Made by a program: the position numbers and the translations under genes. This document shows positions 1 to 6,301 of a stretch of 10,527 nucleotides of DNA, one piece after another. Below the pieces are notes generated by a model. The model saw only the letters and a program-made list of their open reading frames with translations. It did no database searches and was not told the origin of the DNA. Position 1 is the stretch's first letter; every line of letters begins with the position of its first letter. Origin of the DNA: Acholeplasmataceae bacterium (GTDB lineage Bacteria; Bacillota_I; Bacilli_A; ML615J-28; CAG-698); assembly GCA_012840905.1 (NCBI GenBank), contig DUVT01000285.1, positions 1 through 10,527 of the forward strand, read 5' to 3'.

Positions 1-526
1 AAACATAACCAACATTGCCATGTGAATTATCATCTGTAATTTCAATAATCTCAACACGACCTGCAGTGTCTTTTCTTAAATTGTAAAGTAGAGATGTTGA
101 AACTTTTTCTCCATTATTTGTATATGAATATACCTTTACATAATACTTACCAGCAACACTTACTGGTACCCCTCCGCGATCCTCAAAGTTTGATGCATTA
201 AATTTTACAACTGTTTTCCCAACGGCATCTTCAATTGTATTACCAACTACATTACCTTCTTCATCTAGTAGTGGATGATCTTCACCTCGTGGGTTTGAAT
301 ACCACCATTCATACCTTAAATCAGTAAATCCACTCTTGTCTGTAGTACTAGCAACAATAACAACGTCAACGTTAACCATAGAATGTTTTTGGCCGTCTGG
401 GAAGAAATAAACATTAACATCATTCTTCAAATTCGCAGAAACTTGTGGGGAATGCAAAAAAATGATTGCTGAAAAAGCAATCATGAGGAAAAACATATAC
501 ATTAATAGACTAGTTTTTTTGCGCAT
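1..526 (-). CDS. Secreted Ig-like-type surface protein, C-terminus beyond the left edge
   Basis: The first 175 codons are present and the gene continues past base 1. The start is ATG at 524-526, with an AAGGGAG ribosome-binding site (533-539) six bases upstream. Residues 1-31 form a classical signal peptide: MRKK, a hydrophobic stretch, then a likely cleavage site after VSA. The mature part is rich in beta-strand patterns, including YEWWYSNPRG at about 72-81 and a GKYYVKVYSYTNNG segment near 130. This resembles bacterial Ig-like or PKD-type extracellular modules, but I cannot name the family. No lipobox is visible, so it is either released or anchored through the unseen C-terminus. It lies directly downstream of a c-di-GMP riboswitch and terminator, which suggests an adhesin or matrix protein switched between motile and sessile states. 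That role is inference; secretion is well supported. Confidence 0.8.
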   Translation of the reverse strand, partial: MRKKTSLLMYMFFLMIAFSAIIFLHSPQVSANLKNDVNVYFFPDGQKHSMVNVDVVIVASTTDKSGFTDLRYEWWYSNPRGEDHPLLDEEGNVVGNTIEDAVGKTVVKFNASNFEDRGGVPVSVAGKYYVKVYSYTNNGEKVSTSLLYNLRKDTAGRVEIIEITDDNSHGNVGYV

Positions 527-553
527 TGTTTTCTCCCTTGAAATTTTTTTAAC

Positions 554-581
554 AAAAAACCGCTACGTTAATGCAGCAACT
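554..581 (-). terminator. Intrinsic terminator of the riboswitch expression platform
   Basis: On the minus strand UUGCUGC and GUAGCGG pair around the loop AUUAAC, followed by six U (559-554). The hairpin lies immediately 3' of the c-di-GMP aptamer and before the ribosome-binding site of the downstream gene. Its 5' arm begins right after the conserved AGCC end of the aptamer, where the P1 closing strand is expected. Ligand binding and terminator formation are therefore probably mutually exclusive. The direction of control (ON or OFF) is inferred, not seen. Confidence 0.75.
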
Positions 582-656
582 GGCTATCTCATAACTGCTA
601 TTATGAGACCCTATAGCTTTCCGTCACTAAATCGCTTTAGTTTTGGCTTTTTTATT
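574..656 (-). promoter_or_regulatory. Cyclic-di-GMP-I (GEMM-I) riboswitch aptamer
   Basis: Minus-strand RNA shows the GEMM-I architecture. A GCCAAAAC segment leads into helix P2 (CUAAA/UUUAG) capped by a GCGA tetraloop at 635-632. Next is the conserved linker GUGACGGAAAGC, then helix P3 (GCUAU/AUAGC) with an AGGGUC internal element that matches the tetraloop-receptor side. P3 ends in a UCAUAA/UUAUGA stem-loop and the AGCC 3' end at about 585-582. By remembered Vc2 numbering, the ligand-contact bases are kept: G20 at 647, A47 at 620, C92 at 583. The 21-46 pair is C-G instead of G-C, with both sides changed together. This supports c-di-GMP rather than a changed ligand. The exact aptamer ends and P1 pairing are uncertain. 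Confidence 0.88.
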
Positions 657-674
657 ATTTAATTTTCTACACTT

Positions 675-703
675 ATTTTACAATATTTTCCTACTTAAGT
701 CAA
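675..703 (-). promoter_or_regulatory. Sigma-A promoter for the riboswitch-controlled gene
   Basis: The -35 box TTGACT (703-698) and -10 box TAAAAT (680-675) are separated by 17 bases. The expected transcription start is near 668, just before the aptamer. This leaves a leader of about 140 nt that holds aptamer, terminator and ribosome-binding site, the usual layout for a riboswitch leader. Confidence 0.75.
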
Positions 704-812
704 CACTTATCAACATTATCTTCCATTTTTTGTAATTTAGATACTATTTCCTAACAAAAAAAATTATAAATGCGCTTTATTGTTAACCAATTATTTCCTA
801 ATATTATTAAGG

Positions 813-837
813 AAAAACCTAGGCTTATACCTAGGTT
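813..837 (-). terminator. Intrinsic terminator of the two-gene secreted-protein operon
   Basis: A perfect 8-bp stem, AACCTAGG/CCTAGGTT (816-823 with 830-837), has a 6-base loop and is followed on the minus strand by a short U run (817-813). It lies about 22 bases past the stop codon of the small secreted protein, and separates that operon from the riboswitch gene's own promoter. It is probably weaker than others in the window because the U run is short. Confidence 0.7.
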
Positions 838-859
838 AGTTAAGGAAAAATGGTCAAAA

Positions 860-1282
860 TTAGTTAAAATACTCAAATATAAATCTTACTGATTCTTTAT
901 TTTTAATTGTGTATTCAACACTTGGCCTAACTTCTTTATCTTCTACAAATATCAAAAGCGAACCGTTTATCTTTACATAAATATAATTATTATCAAAATC
1001 ACAATCACCAAACCGATCGCAAATATGCGGATCATCAAAAACAATAATTTCTTCTAATTTATTTAGAAAGTTCAGAATTTCTTCTCTATCCCTTAATTCA
1101 ATTACTTTAATATATTCTATTTCATCACCAAACATTTGTTGTCTGTGAACTCGTTTGTATAGAGTAATTTCAGTAACTTCTCCTTCGATATCTAAAAGAT
1201 CAGTTAGCCTCATTGTATCTTCAGTTTCATTAACATTCATTAAAGTAAATATTGAAATTAATATAAGGATTACTTTTTTCAT
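860..1282 (-). CDS. Small secreted protein of unknown function (140 residues)
   Basis: I do not recognise the family. The ATG at 1280-1282 is chosen over the adjacent TTG (1283-1285), which would add only one residue. No clear ribosome-binding site precedes it. The upstream metzincin-like gene stops only 11 bases earlier, so translation is probably coupled. Residues 2-17 form a short hydrophobic N-terminal segment after KK, consistent with a signal peptide or membrane anchor. There is no lipobox cysteine. The rest is a mix of predicted strands and helices, with an RDREEILNFLNKLEE helix near 65-80 and two cysteines in ICDRFGDCDF that could form a disulfide outside the cell. Similar layouts occur in small exported Firmicutes proteins, but I would not assign a function. 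Confidence 0.7.
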   Translation of the reverse strand: MKKVILILISIFTLMNVNETEDTMRLTDLLDIEGEVTEITLYKRVHRQQMFGDEIEYIKVIELRDREEILNFLNKLEEIIVFDDPHICDRFGDCDFDNNYIYVKINGSLLIFVEDKEVRPSVEYTIKNKESVRFIFEYFN

Positions 1283-1293
1283 CAAACTAAAGT

Positions 1294-2352
1294 TTAACCC
1301 CAGATCGCAAAATACACCGCCCTATCAGCTGGGCCAATTTCGGATAGAGATCTTTCATAGCTTGGCATCATTACATTTGTAAAGGTTTCTTCTATATCTC
1401 CAACATTATCCATGTCGATTCCTAAAGCATGACCAAGCTTATGTAAGATAACAAACATTCTTTGGCCATAGCTTGCATTTTCAAAATAATTCGCATTTAA
1501 TTCTATCAACCCTTTTGCATAAGTAGTTCGACCAAGAACGTTATCCGGTAGAGTTGTAGAATCTTTAATTCTTACTGTTACTATATTCCAACCACTTGGT
1601 TTGAATTTAACTTTACCTAGTGCGTTCCATTTATTAATCGCATCTAGAATTTCTGTTTCATATTCGGAATCAATATCGTAAACTATTTCTTTAAAAAGAT
1701 TTACTAAGTTTGATCCACTTTTATAATCATTAATAATTCCATATGCATAGTTTTGATCAGTAAAGAATATTGCACAAGTGGTATTTGGATCAATACTTAA
1801 AGCTTTTACATCAAAACGATACATTATATTTTCTTCTACATATTGTCTTAAATAAAATTGACGATTGTAACCGGAATTATTATCGGATTTAATATAAATT
1901 GGTATATAAGGATAAATATTATTTATCCTTGAATTACCCATACTATCTGGAAGTACGATAACTCCAGTTTCGATTCGATATAAATCTACTTTCAAATCAT
2001 AATTATCAAGTTGTCCACCATATCCTTGACACTCTGAATAGATAGAAATAGTTTTTGACTCTGGTAGTCTAAACCAAAATTGTCTAACTTGTCCTGAACT
2101 ATAATTATGGATTTGTGGATTTTGATTTAATATTACATGTATAGGGGCTGCTTGAGGAATAATTAAATTATTTAGTGGATTAATTGGATCCTCAAAAAAT
2201 ACATTATTAAATTCAAAATAATAAAAATCTGGTTGTTCTTCTTTTATTTCTAAATTTGAAACTTCAAAAGATTCAACACTGTTTATTGCACTAATTGCAC
2301 CAAAAAACATTACCGAAACTGTAAGTATTAAAATACTAAAATAGTTTCTCAA
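1294..2352 (-). CDS. Secreted matrixin-like (metzincin fold) protein with degenerate active site
   Basis: The start is a TTG (2350-2352), supported by an AGGAGG site (2362-2367) nine bases upstream; the next Met would cut into the signal peptide. Residues 1-22 (MRNYFSILILTVSVMFFGAISA) form a signal peptide. About 23-200 is a beta-rich N-terminal region of unknown type, perhaps a pre-peptidase-like module. About 225-352 resembles a matrixin catalytic domain: an IxxAINKWN helix near 236-243, the zinc-site region HKLGHALGIDM at 304-314, and a Met-turn-like TNVMMPSYE near 325-333. The family motif is HExxHxxGxxH. Here the catalytic Glu is Lys305 and the third ligand is Met314, while His304, His308 and Gly311 remain. 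It is therefore probably not an active protease, although Asp313 or Asp315 might still help bind metal. It heads a two-gene operon with the small secreted protein. Confidence 0.8.
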   Translation of the reverse strand: MRNYFSILILTVSVMFFGAISAINSVESFEVSNLEIKEEQPDFYYFEFNNVFFEDPINPLNNLIIPQAAPIHVILNQNPQIHNYSSGQVRQFWFRLPESKTISIYSECQGYGGQLDNYDLKVDLYRIETGVIVLPDSMGNSRINNIYPYIPIYIKSDNNSGYNRQFYLRQYVEENIMYRFDVKALSIDPNTTCAIFFTDQNYAYGIINDYKSGSNLVNLFKEIVYDIDSEYETEILDAINKWNALGKVKFKPSGWNIVTVRIKDSTTLPDNVLGRTTYAKGLIELNANYFENASYGQRMFVILHKLGHALGIDMDNVGDIEETFTNVMMPSYERSLSEIGPADRAVYFAIWG

Positions 2353-2415
2353 GAGTATTATCCTCCTATAATTTTTTTATACATCCTCTAGTTTATTTTA
2401 TCTATCTACGACTGT

Positions 2416-2444
2416 ATTCTACTACACAGAATAAAATGATGCAA
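2416..2444 (-). promoter_or_regulatory. Sigma-A promoter for the metzincin-like operon
   Basis: The -35 box TTGCAT (2444-2439) and -10 box TAGAAT (2421-2416) have a 17-base spacer. The expected start near 2409 gives a leader of about 57 nt. No obvious operator was seen. Confidence 0.65.
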
Positions 2445-2474
2445 GAGATATTGTAATAGCATGGTAGAAAAAGT

Positions 2475-2508
2475 AAAAAAAGGCAAGATAGTTTATTACT
2501 ATCTCGCC
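2475..2508 (-). terminator. Strong intrinsic terminator of the MurQ-like gene
   Basis: On the minus strand an 11-bp stem (2508-2498 with 2492-2482, one G-U pair) with loop AAUAA is followed by seven U (2481-2475). It begins 14 bases after the stop codon of the double-SIS gene. It also insulates the metzincin promoter just downstream. Confidence 0.9.
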
Positions 2509-2521
2509 ACTTATTATCTAA

Positions 2522-4300
2522 TTATTCACGATCTTGGTTTGGATCGAACCCTAATCTTCTTAATGTTTCTACTACATAACTTTCGCGGTATTCTTCTTCT
2601 GGTTTTCTACCATAATATGATTTGAAGAATTCTTCGTTTGCTTTTTCATAAGAAATACCAGCTAAGTTTGCAATAATTCTTGTACTTCTATCAATAAGCT
2701 TTTTGTTTGTTGGTAAAACTTGAATCATCCAGTTACCCCAAACGCGACCCATTTTAGCCATAGTTGCAGTTGATAATAAGTTAAATACAACTTTGATTAA
2801 TAAGTGAGTCATAATATCAGTTGATGTTCTTGGCACTTCAACTGGAATATGAATTTCATTTTCATATAATTTTGTGTTTGGAATATTACCAATTCTAATA
2901 ACTACACCACCTGAATAATTTGGTAAGTTTTTATGGAAGTATTCCATTACTTCTGGCGTTGCAGAACCATTGATATCAAGAACAACTAAGTTAGCTGGTT
3001 TTCTTGAATATCTTGATGGGTCATCTTCATTACCAATGTAATATTCTTCTACTTCACTTGAACCAATTTTTGGTGGATTATTAATAATATCTTGGCTAGC
3101 TCCAAGGCGTTTATAGTCTTCAACTGTCCAGTCTAAACCTTTAATCGGACGGCGGAATACATGTTGCCAAGCAACTCTATTTGGATATAGTGGATCTTTT
3201 ACATATGCCCAACTTACTAATGCATCCTTATCATGGAACTTTTTGAAAGGAGGTAATGTAAACGTTGGTTGACGTTCAGTTGTATCAGTTAAGATATCAA
3301 GTAAGTAGTCATGTGTTACATATGTAATTAAACCATTGTTTGTATATGTTTCTGTTTCATATTCAACAGCTTTTGCAAGACCTTCAAGTGCAGCACCTGT
3401 TGATAAAGCTTTATTCATTTTTTCGAACTCATCTGCATATGTTTGCAAATCAAATGCAACTAAGCCAATAGCTTCTAATTCATCTTCATTTAAGTTTTCT
3501 TCTAACCATCTCTTAGCAGCTAATTCCATTGCAGCACCAGCAGCTAGTAATTCTACTGTAGTAACTTGCATTCTTGTAGAACCAGCAACTGCCATGTTAC
3601 CTACAAATAAACTAATTTTAATAATTTCTTCGTTTTCAAATACAACACGTACACGATCTAAGTGTTTTACTAAAATTTCTTTCGGGTTGCAGTATAAGTA
3701 ATATGTTGTACAACCTCTTTCTTGAGCTTCAAGTACAGAACCATTGATACTTGCAGATAATCCACATTCAGCTAATCCTACTAGAATATCGCCTTCGCCT
3801 ATACCTGCTTCTCTTACTTGTTCTCTACCAAATGACATATAGTCTTCGAAATTTTCAACTGATCTAACTAATGCTCTATCTCCACCTGTAGTGAATGAAG
3901 AAACTAAGTTAGCAATATCTAATAATGTTTGTGCACGGTTAGGTAATTTTTGGATTAAAGAAGTCCAATATTGTCTCCATGCTGCATCAATTGTAATTGC
4001 CATTCTTCCAGAAGCACCAACAGATGAAAACACGATTTGTTTACGATTGTCTAGTGCAGTTTTTATATCATCTACAAAACGTTTGAATTCTGGAGTTTCA
4101 AATGCTTTGCTTGCAACTTTCGCAATATCCTCATCTGCAGACAAAATCATCTTAACACCAGCTTGGGTATCTTTCATGATTGTTGCACTTAAATTGCGAG
4201 TTTTGGGATTTGGTTGTTCTGTAGGAATTACACCTAAATGAAATTGTTTTTCATTTTCTATAAAATTCCTAGAAGCTTCTTTGTAGTCTTTGTAGTTCAA
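2522..4300 (-). CDS. Double-SIS-domain protein of the MurQ / glucokinase-regulator (GCKR) type
   Basis: At 592 residues this is about twice the length of bacterial MurQ (~300) and close to GCKR (~620). The start is TTG (4298-4300) with AGGAGG (4308-4313) seven bases upstream. The N-terminal half looks like MurQ: TEQPNPKTRNLS at 27-38, the sugar-phosphate loop SVGASGR at 93-99, RSVENFED at 146-153 (its Glu149 aligns with a MurQ catalytic Glu), GLAECGLSAS at 175-184, YCNPKE at 203-208, and AGSTRMQ at 239-245. The C-terminal half ends in a MurQ-like segment, LLSTATMAKMGRVWGNWM at about 508-525, then LPTNKKL and a helical tail. MurQ cleaves the lactyl ether of MurNAc-6-phosphate in the cytoplasm; GCKR binds sugar phosphates without catalysis. 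Which applies here is open. The gene stands alone, with its own promoter and terminator. Confidence 0.8.
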   Translation of the reverse strand: MNYKDYKEASRNFIENEKQFHLGVIPTEQPNPKTRNLSATIMKDTQAGVKMILSADEDIAKVASKAFETPEFKRFVDDIKTALDNRKQIVFSSVGASGRMAITIDAAWRQYWTSLIQKLPNRAQTLLDIANLVSSFTTGGDRALVRSVENFEDYMSFGREQVREAGIGEGDILVGLAECGLSASINGSVLEAQERGCTTYYLYCNPKEILVKHLDRVRVVFENEEIIKISLFVGNMAVAGSTRMQVTTVELLAAGAAMELAAKRWLEENLNEDELEAIGLVAFDLQTYADEFEKMNKALSTGAALEGLAKAVEYETETYTNNGLITYVTHDYLLDILTDTTERQPTFTLPPFKKFHDKDALVSWAYVKDPLYPNRVAWQHVFRRPIKGLDWTVEDYKRLGASQDIINNPPKIGSSEVEEYYIGNEDDPSRYSRKPANLVVLDINGSATPEVMEYFHKNLPNYSGGVVIRIGNIPNTKLYENEIHIPVEVPRTSTDIMTHLLIKVVFNLLSTATMAKMGRVWGNWMIQVLPTNKKLIDRSTRIIANLAGISYEKANEEFFKSYYGRKPEEEYRESYVVETLRRLGFDPNQDRE

Positions 4301-4347
4301 AATGTTACCTCCTATTTTTTTACATCAACTTCTTTTATATCATTGTT

Positions 4348-4377
4348 ATTATATCACAAGCACAAGTAGATTTGCAA
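4348..4377 (-). promoter_or_regulatory. Sigma-A promoter for the MurQ-like gene
   Basis: A perfect TATAAT (4353-4348) lies 18 bases downstream of TTGCAA (4377-4372). The start is expected near 4341, giving a leader of about 40 nt that ends in the AGGAGG site. Confidence 0.65.
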
Positions 4378-4385
4378 GAACAACC

Positions 4386-4403
4386 GCAAGTACTTAAACT
4401 TGC
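4386..4403 (-). terminator. Possible weak terminator after the VOC gene
   Basis: GCAAGT/ACTTGC form a 6-bp stem (4386-4391 with 4398-4403) with a 6-base loop, ten bases past the stop codon of the VOC gene. The following minus-strand sequence is GGUUGUUCUU rather than a clean U run, so termination may be inefficient and some read-through into the MurQ-like gene is possible. Confidence 0.35.
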
Positions 4404-4412
4404 AATTTTAAC

Positions 4413-5252
4413 TTATACTTCGAGAATAACTTTTATATTATTCACATCTCTAACAACTACTTTTTCACCAGACTTTTCATAGCCAAACCCTGCTTCACTT
4501 AAGTTATTTAGAACTTTTTCTAAAGTAGTTTTATCATGATATTTAACTGTAAAGTTATCCATATCAGCGTGGTAATCATTATGAAGTCTACCATTACGAG
4601 TATGCCAAATATTCATCCCAATATGGTGGTGATATTTATTATGTGATAAGAAAGCAGCTGATGACATAAGTAGTACCGTTTCAAATCCTAACAAATGATA
4701 GAAGCTTCTACTTTCTTCAATATCTAATACCGATAAATGGATATGACCAATTAGGGTATCACTTGGAAGTGAATGAGTTGGGTCTGTAACTTCCTTAAAT
4801 AAATCTTCAAGATCAAGTCTTTCAGTTACCATATCTACGCTTCCATTATCCCAATCCCAAGTGCCTGGATCAGTATCAGTATAGACTTCTATTCCATTTC
4901 CATCAACATCGTTTAAATAAATCGCTTCACTAACAGCATGATGACTTGCACCTGTAAAGTTAGTGTTACTCATATTTAAATGATAATATAACCAATTAGC
5001 GAGATCCTCACGCTTTGGAACTAAAAATGCAATATGGTATAAGCCTGCAGTTCTTAATTCTTTTGCAGTCTCTGCCTTTACTAATTTTACAAATGGATTA
5101 TCTTTAAAACCCATCACTACACTATTATCAGTTTTTTCTAAAACTTGAAATCCTAAAACTTCATTATAAAATCTAATCGATCTATCTAAATTTACTACTC
5201 TTAAACTTATATTTGCAACATAAATTGTTGGTTTTTTATGATATTTACTCAT
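4413..5252 (-). CDS. CatE-like VOC-family protein (extradiol ring-cleavage dioxygenase type)
   Basis: The 279-residue protein has two vicinal-oxygen-chelate modules, each with the strand-helix pattern seen at NLDRSIRFYNEVLGF (21-35) and DIEESRSFYHLLGF (177-190). It has the hallmarks of Bacillus CatE: GLYHIAFLVP (70-79), HHAVSEAIYL (104-113), DGNGIEVYTD (117-126), IGHIHLSV (168-175) and YHHHIGMNIW (207-216). Length fits CatE (~285). CatE-type enzymes are reported as catechol 2,3-dioxygenases, but the superfamily also includes glyoxalases and resistance proteins, so the substrate is unknown. The protein is cytoplasmic, with no signal peptide. The ATG (5250-5252) has an AAGGAG site about nine bases upstream. 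It is transcribed divergently from ptb-buk, and no aromatic-degradation genes are nearby. Confidence 0.82.
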   Translation of the reverse strand: MSKYHKKPTIYVANISLRVVNLDRSIRFYNEVLGFQVLEKTDNSVVMGFKDNPFVKLVKAETAKELRTAGLYHIAFLVPKREDLANWLYYHLNMSNTNFTGASHHAVSEAIYLNDVDGNGIEVYTDTDPGTWDWDNGSVDMVTERLDLEDLFKEVTDPTHSLPSDTLIGHIHLSVLDIEESRSFYHLLGFETVLLMSSAAFLSHNKYHHHIGMNIWHTRNGRLHNDYHADMDNFTVKYHDKTTLEKVLNNLSEAGFGYEKSGEKVVVRDVNNIKVILEV

Positions 5253-5281
5253 TATTCATTTCTCCTTTTTTGTATATATTT

Positions 5282-5287
5282 ATTATA
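5282..5287 (-). promoter_or_regulatory. Probable -10 box of the VOC gene
   Basis: A perfect TATAAT lies 30 bases upstream of the VOC start codon. The -35 region at the usual 17-base spacing (CCTAAG) is poor. Either this promoter is weak or it needs an activator. Confidence 0.4.
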
Positions 5288-5341
5288 CTATTTTTTCCAA
5301 CTTTCTTAGGATTATTTGCTTTATCATGCTTTTAATAATTA

Positions 5342-5370
5342 TTTACATTTAACCTGAAAATTAGTATAAT
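5342..5370 (+). promoter_or_regulatory. Sigma-A promoter for ptb-buk
   Basis: TTTACA (5342-5347) and TATAAT (5365-5370) are spaced by 17 bases. The start is expected near 5377, so the leader is only about 23 nt. A perfect palindrome GTAAA-A-TTTAC (5380-5390) lies between the start and the ribosome-binding site GGGAGG (5391-5396), and could be a small operator. Confidence 0.7.
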
Positions 5371-5400
5371 GAATTGTAAGTAAAATTTACGGGAGGATCA

Positions 5401-6291
5401 ATGAAAAACTTTACTGACTTACTTAAGTTAATTAAAACAAAACCACGAAAAATGGTTGCTGTTGCTGCATGTGAGGATAAGGAAGTACTTGAAGCTGTTA
5501 TCGAAGCTTCAAAGTTACAAATTGCCAATTTTTATCTTTTTGGGGATAAAACTAAAACCTTAAAAATTTTAAATGAAAAAAACTTTATGCTATCTGAAGG
5601 TATAGAAATTATTGATGTTGATGATGCAGTCTCAGCTGCAACAAAAGCAGTTCAATATGTTAATAGCGGTAAAGCTGATGTCTTAATGAAAGGTTTAGTT
5701 GATACGAAAGTAATTTTAAAAGAAGTTTTAAATAAAGAATATGGCTTAAGATCTAATTCTATCTTAAGTCACGTTGTTTTACTTGAAATCCCAAAACTAA
5801 AACGATTAATATTTCTAACTGATGCTGCAATGAACATAGCACCAAATAAAGACGAACTAATTGCAATCATTGAAAATTCAGTTACTTTAGCTAAAGCATT
5901 AGATTTTAAAAAGCCAAAAGTTGCATTACTTAGTGCAGTAGAAAAAGTTAACGAAAAAATTCCATCTACAGTGCTAGCAAAAGAATTAGAGAATTATTAC
6001 AAAGATAGTGATGATAGGATTGTAGAAGGGCCGATGGCTTTAGACCTTGCAATTAGTAAAGATGCTGCTATTACTAAAGGAGTTAAAACTAAAATTCAAG
6101 GTGATGCAGATATAATTGTTGCACCATATATTGAAGTTGGAAATGCCTTATATAAAGGTTTTGTCTTTGGTGCTGCGGGCGTTAAAAACGCAGGAATTAT
6201 CGTTGGTGCAAAAAAACCGATTATTTTAACTTCACGAGCTGATTCTCATGAAGCAAAACTTTATTCAATAATCCTTGGTTTATTAATGTAA
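5401..6291 (+). CDS. ptb: Phosphate butyryltransferase
   Basis: This enzyme transfers the acyl group of butyryl-CoA (or a branched acyl-CoA such as isobutyryl- or isovaleryl-CoA) to phosphate, giving acyl-phosphate for the next enzyme. The 296 residues match the usual ~300 of the phosphate acetyl/butyryl transferase family. Family signatures are ADVLMKGLVDTK (92-103), LTDAAMNIAPN (139-149), EGPMALDLAIS (209-219), GDADIIVAPYIEVGNALYK (234-252) and the C-terminal LTSRADSHEAKLYS. The ATG follows GGGAGG by four bases. It is cytoplasmic and forms a tight operon with buk, whose start is 10 bases past this stop. Neither bcd-etf/crt/hbd nor bkd genes are in the window, so it cannot be said whether the flux is butyrate fermentation or branched-chain amino-acid breakdown. 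Confidence 0.95.
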   Translation: MKNFTDLLKLIKTKPRKMVAVAACEDKEVLEAVIEASKLQIANFYLFGDKTKTLKILNEKNFMLSEGIEIIDVDDAVSAATKAVQYVNSGKADVLMKGLVDTKVILKEVLNKEYGLRSNSILSHVVLLEIPKLKRLIFLTDAAMNIAPNKDELIAIIENSVTLAKALDFKKPKVALLSAVEKVNEKIPSTVLAKELENYYKDSDDRIVEGPMALDLAISKDAAITKGVKTKIQGDADIIVAPYIEVGNALYKGFVFGAAGVKNAGIIVGAKKPIILTSRADSHEAKLYSIILGLLM

Positions 6292-6301
6292 GGAGATTAA
6301 G

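Noticed and set aside
620..647. C-G in place of G-C at the aptamer 21-46 pair, first suspected to mean a different cyclic dinucleotide ligand
   Set aside because: Both sides change together, which keeps the pair, while the bases that read the ligand (G20, A47, C92) match the c-di-GMP type.
462..662. Plus-strand open frame of 66 codons over the leader of the secreted-protein gene
   Set aside because: It lies antisense to the riboswitch and signal-peptide region and has no ribosome-binding site; the minus-strand RNA structure explains the sequence.
780..850. Two copies of TTAAGGAAAAA flanking the terminator as a possible attachment site or IS footprint
   Set aside because: Short AT-rich direct repeats are common in this background and nothing mobile lies between them.
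1276..1296. Frameshift joining the metzincin-like protein to the small secreted protein
   Set aside because: The downstream protein has its own hydrophobic export segment at the start, and the metzincin-like protein ends normally; they look like two genes.
3336..4241. Two plus-strand open frames opposite the MurQ-like gene
   Set aside because: They are antisense shadows of a well-conserved coding frame and have no family resemblance.
4413..5252. Missing usual metal ligands in parts of the VOC protein, for example Asn at the first-module His position and Ile where the last Glu is expected
   Set aside because: As far as I recall, Bacillus CatE shows the same substitutions, so this is normal for the subfamily and not a sign of inactivation.
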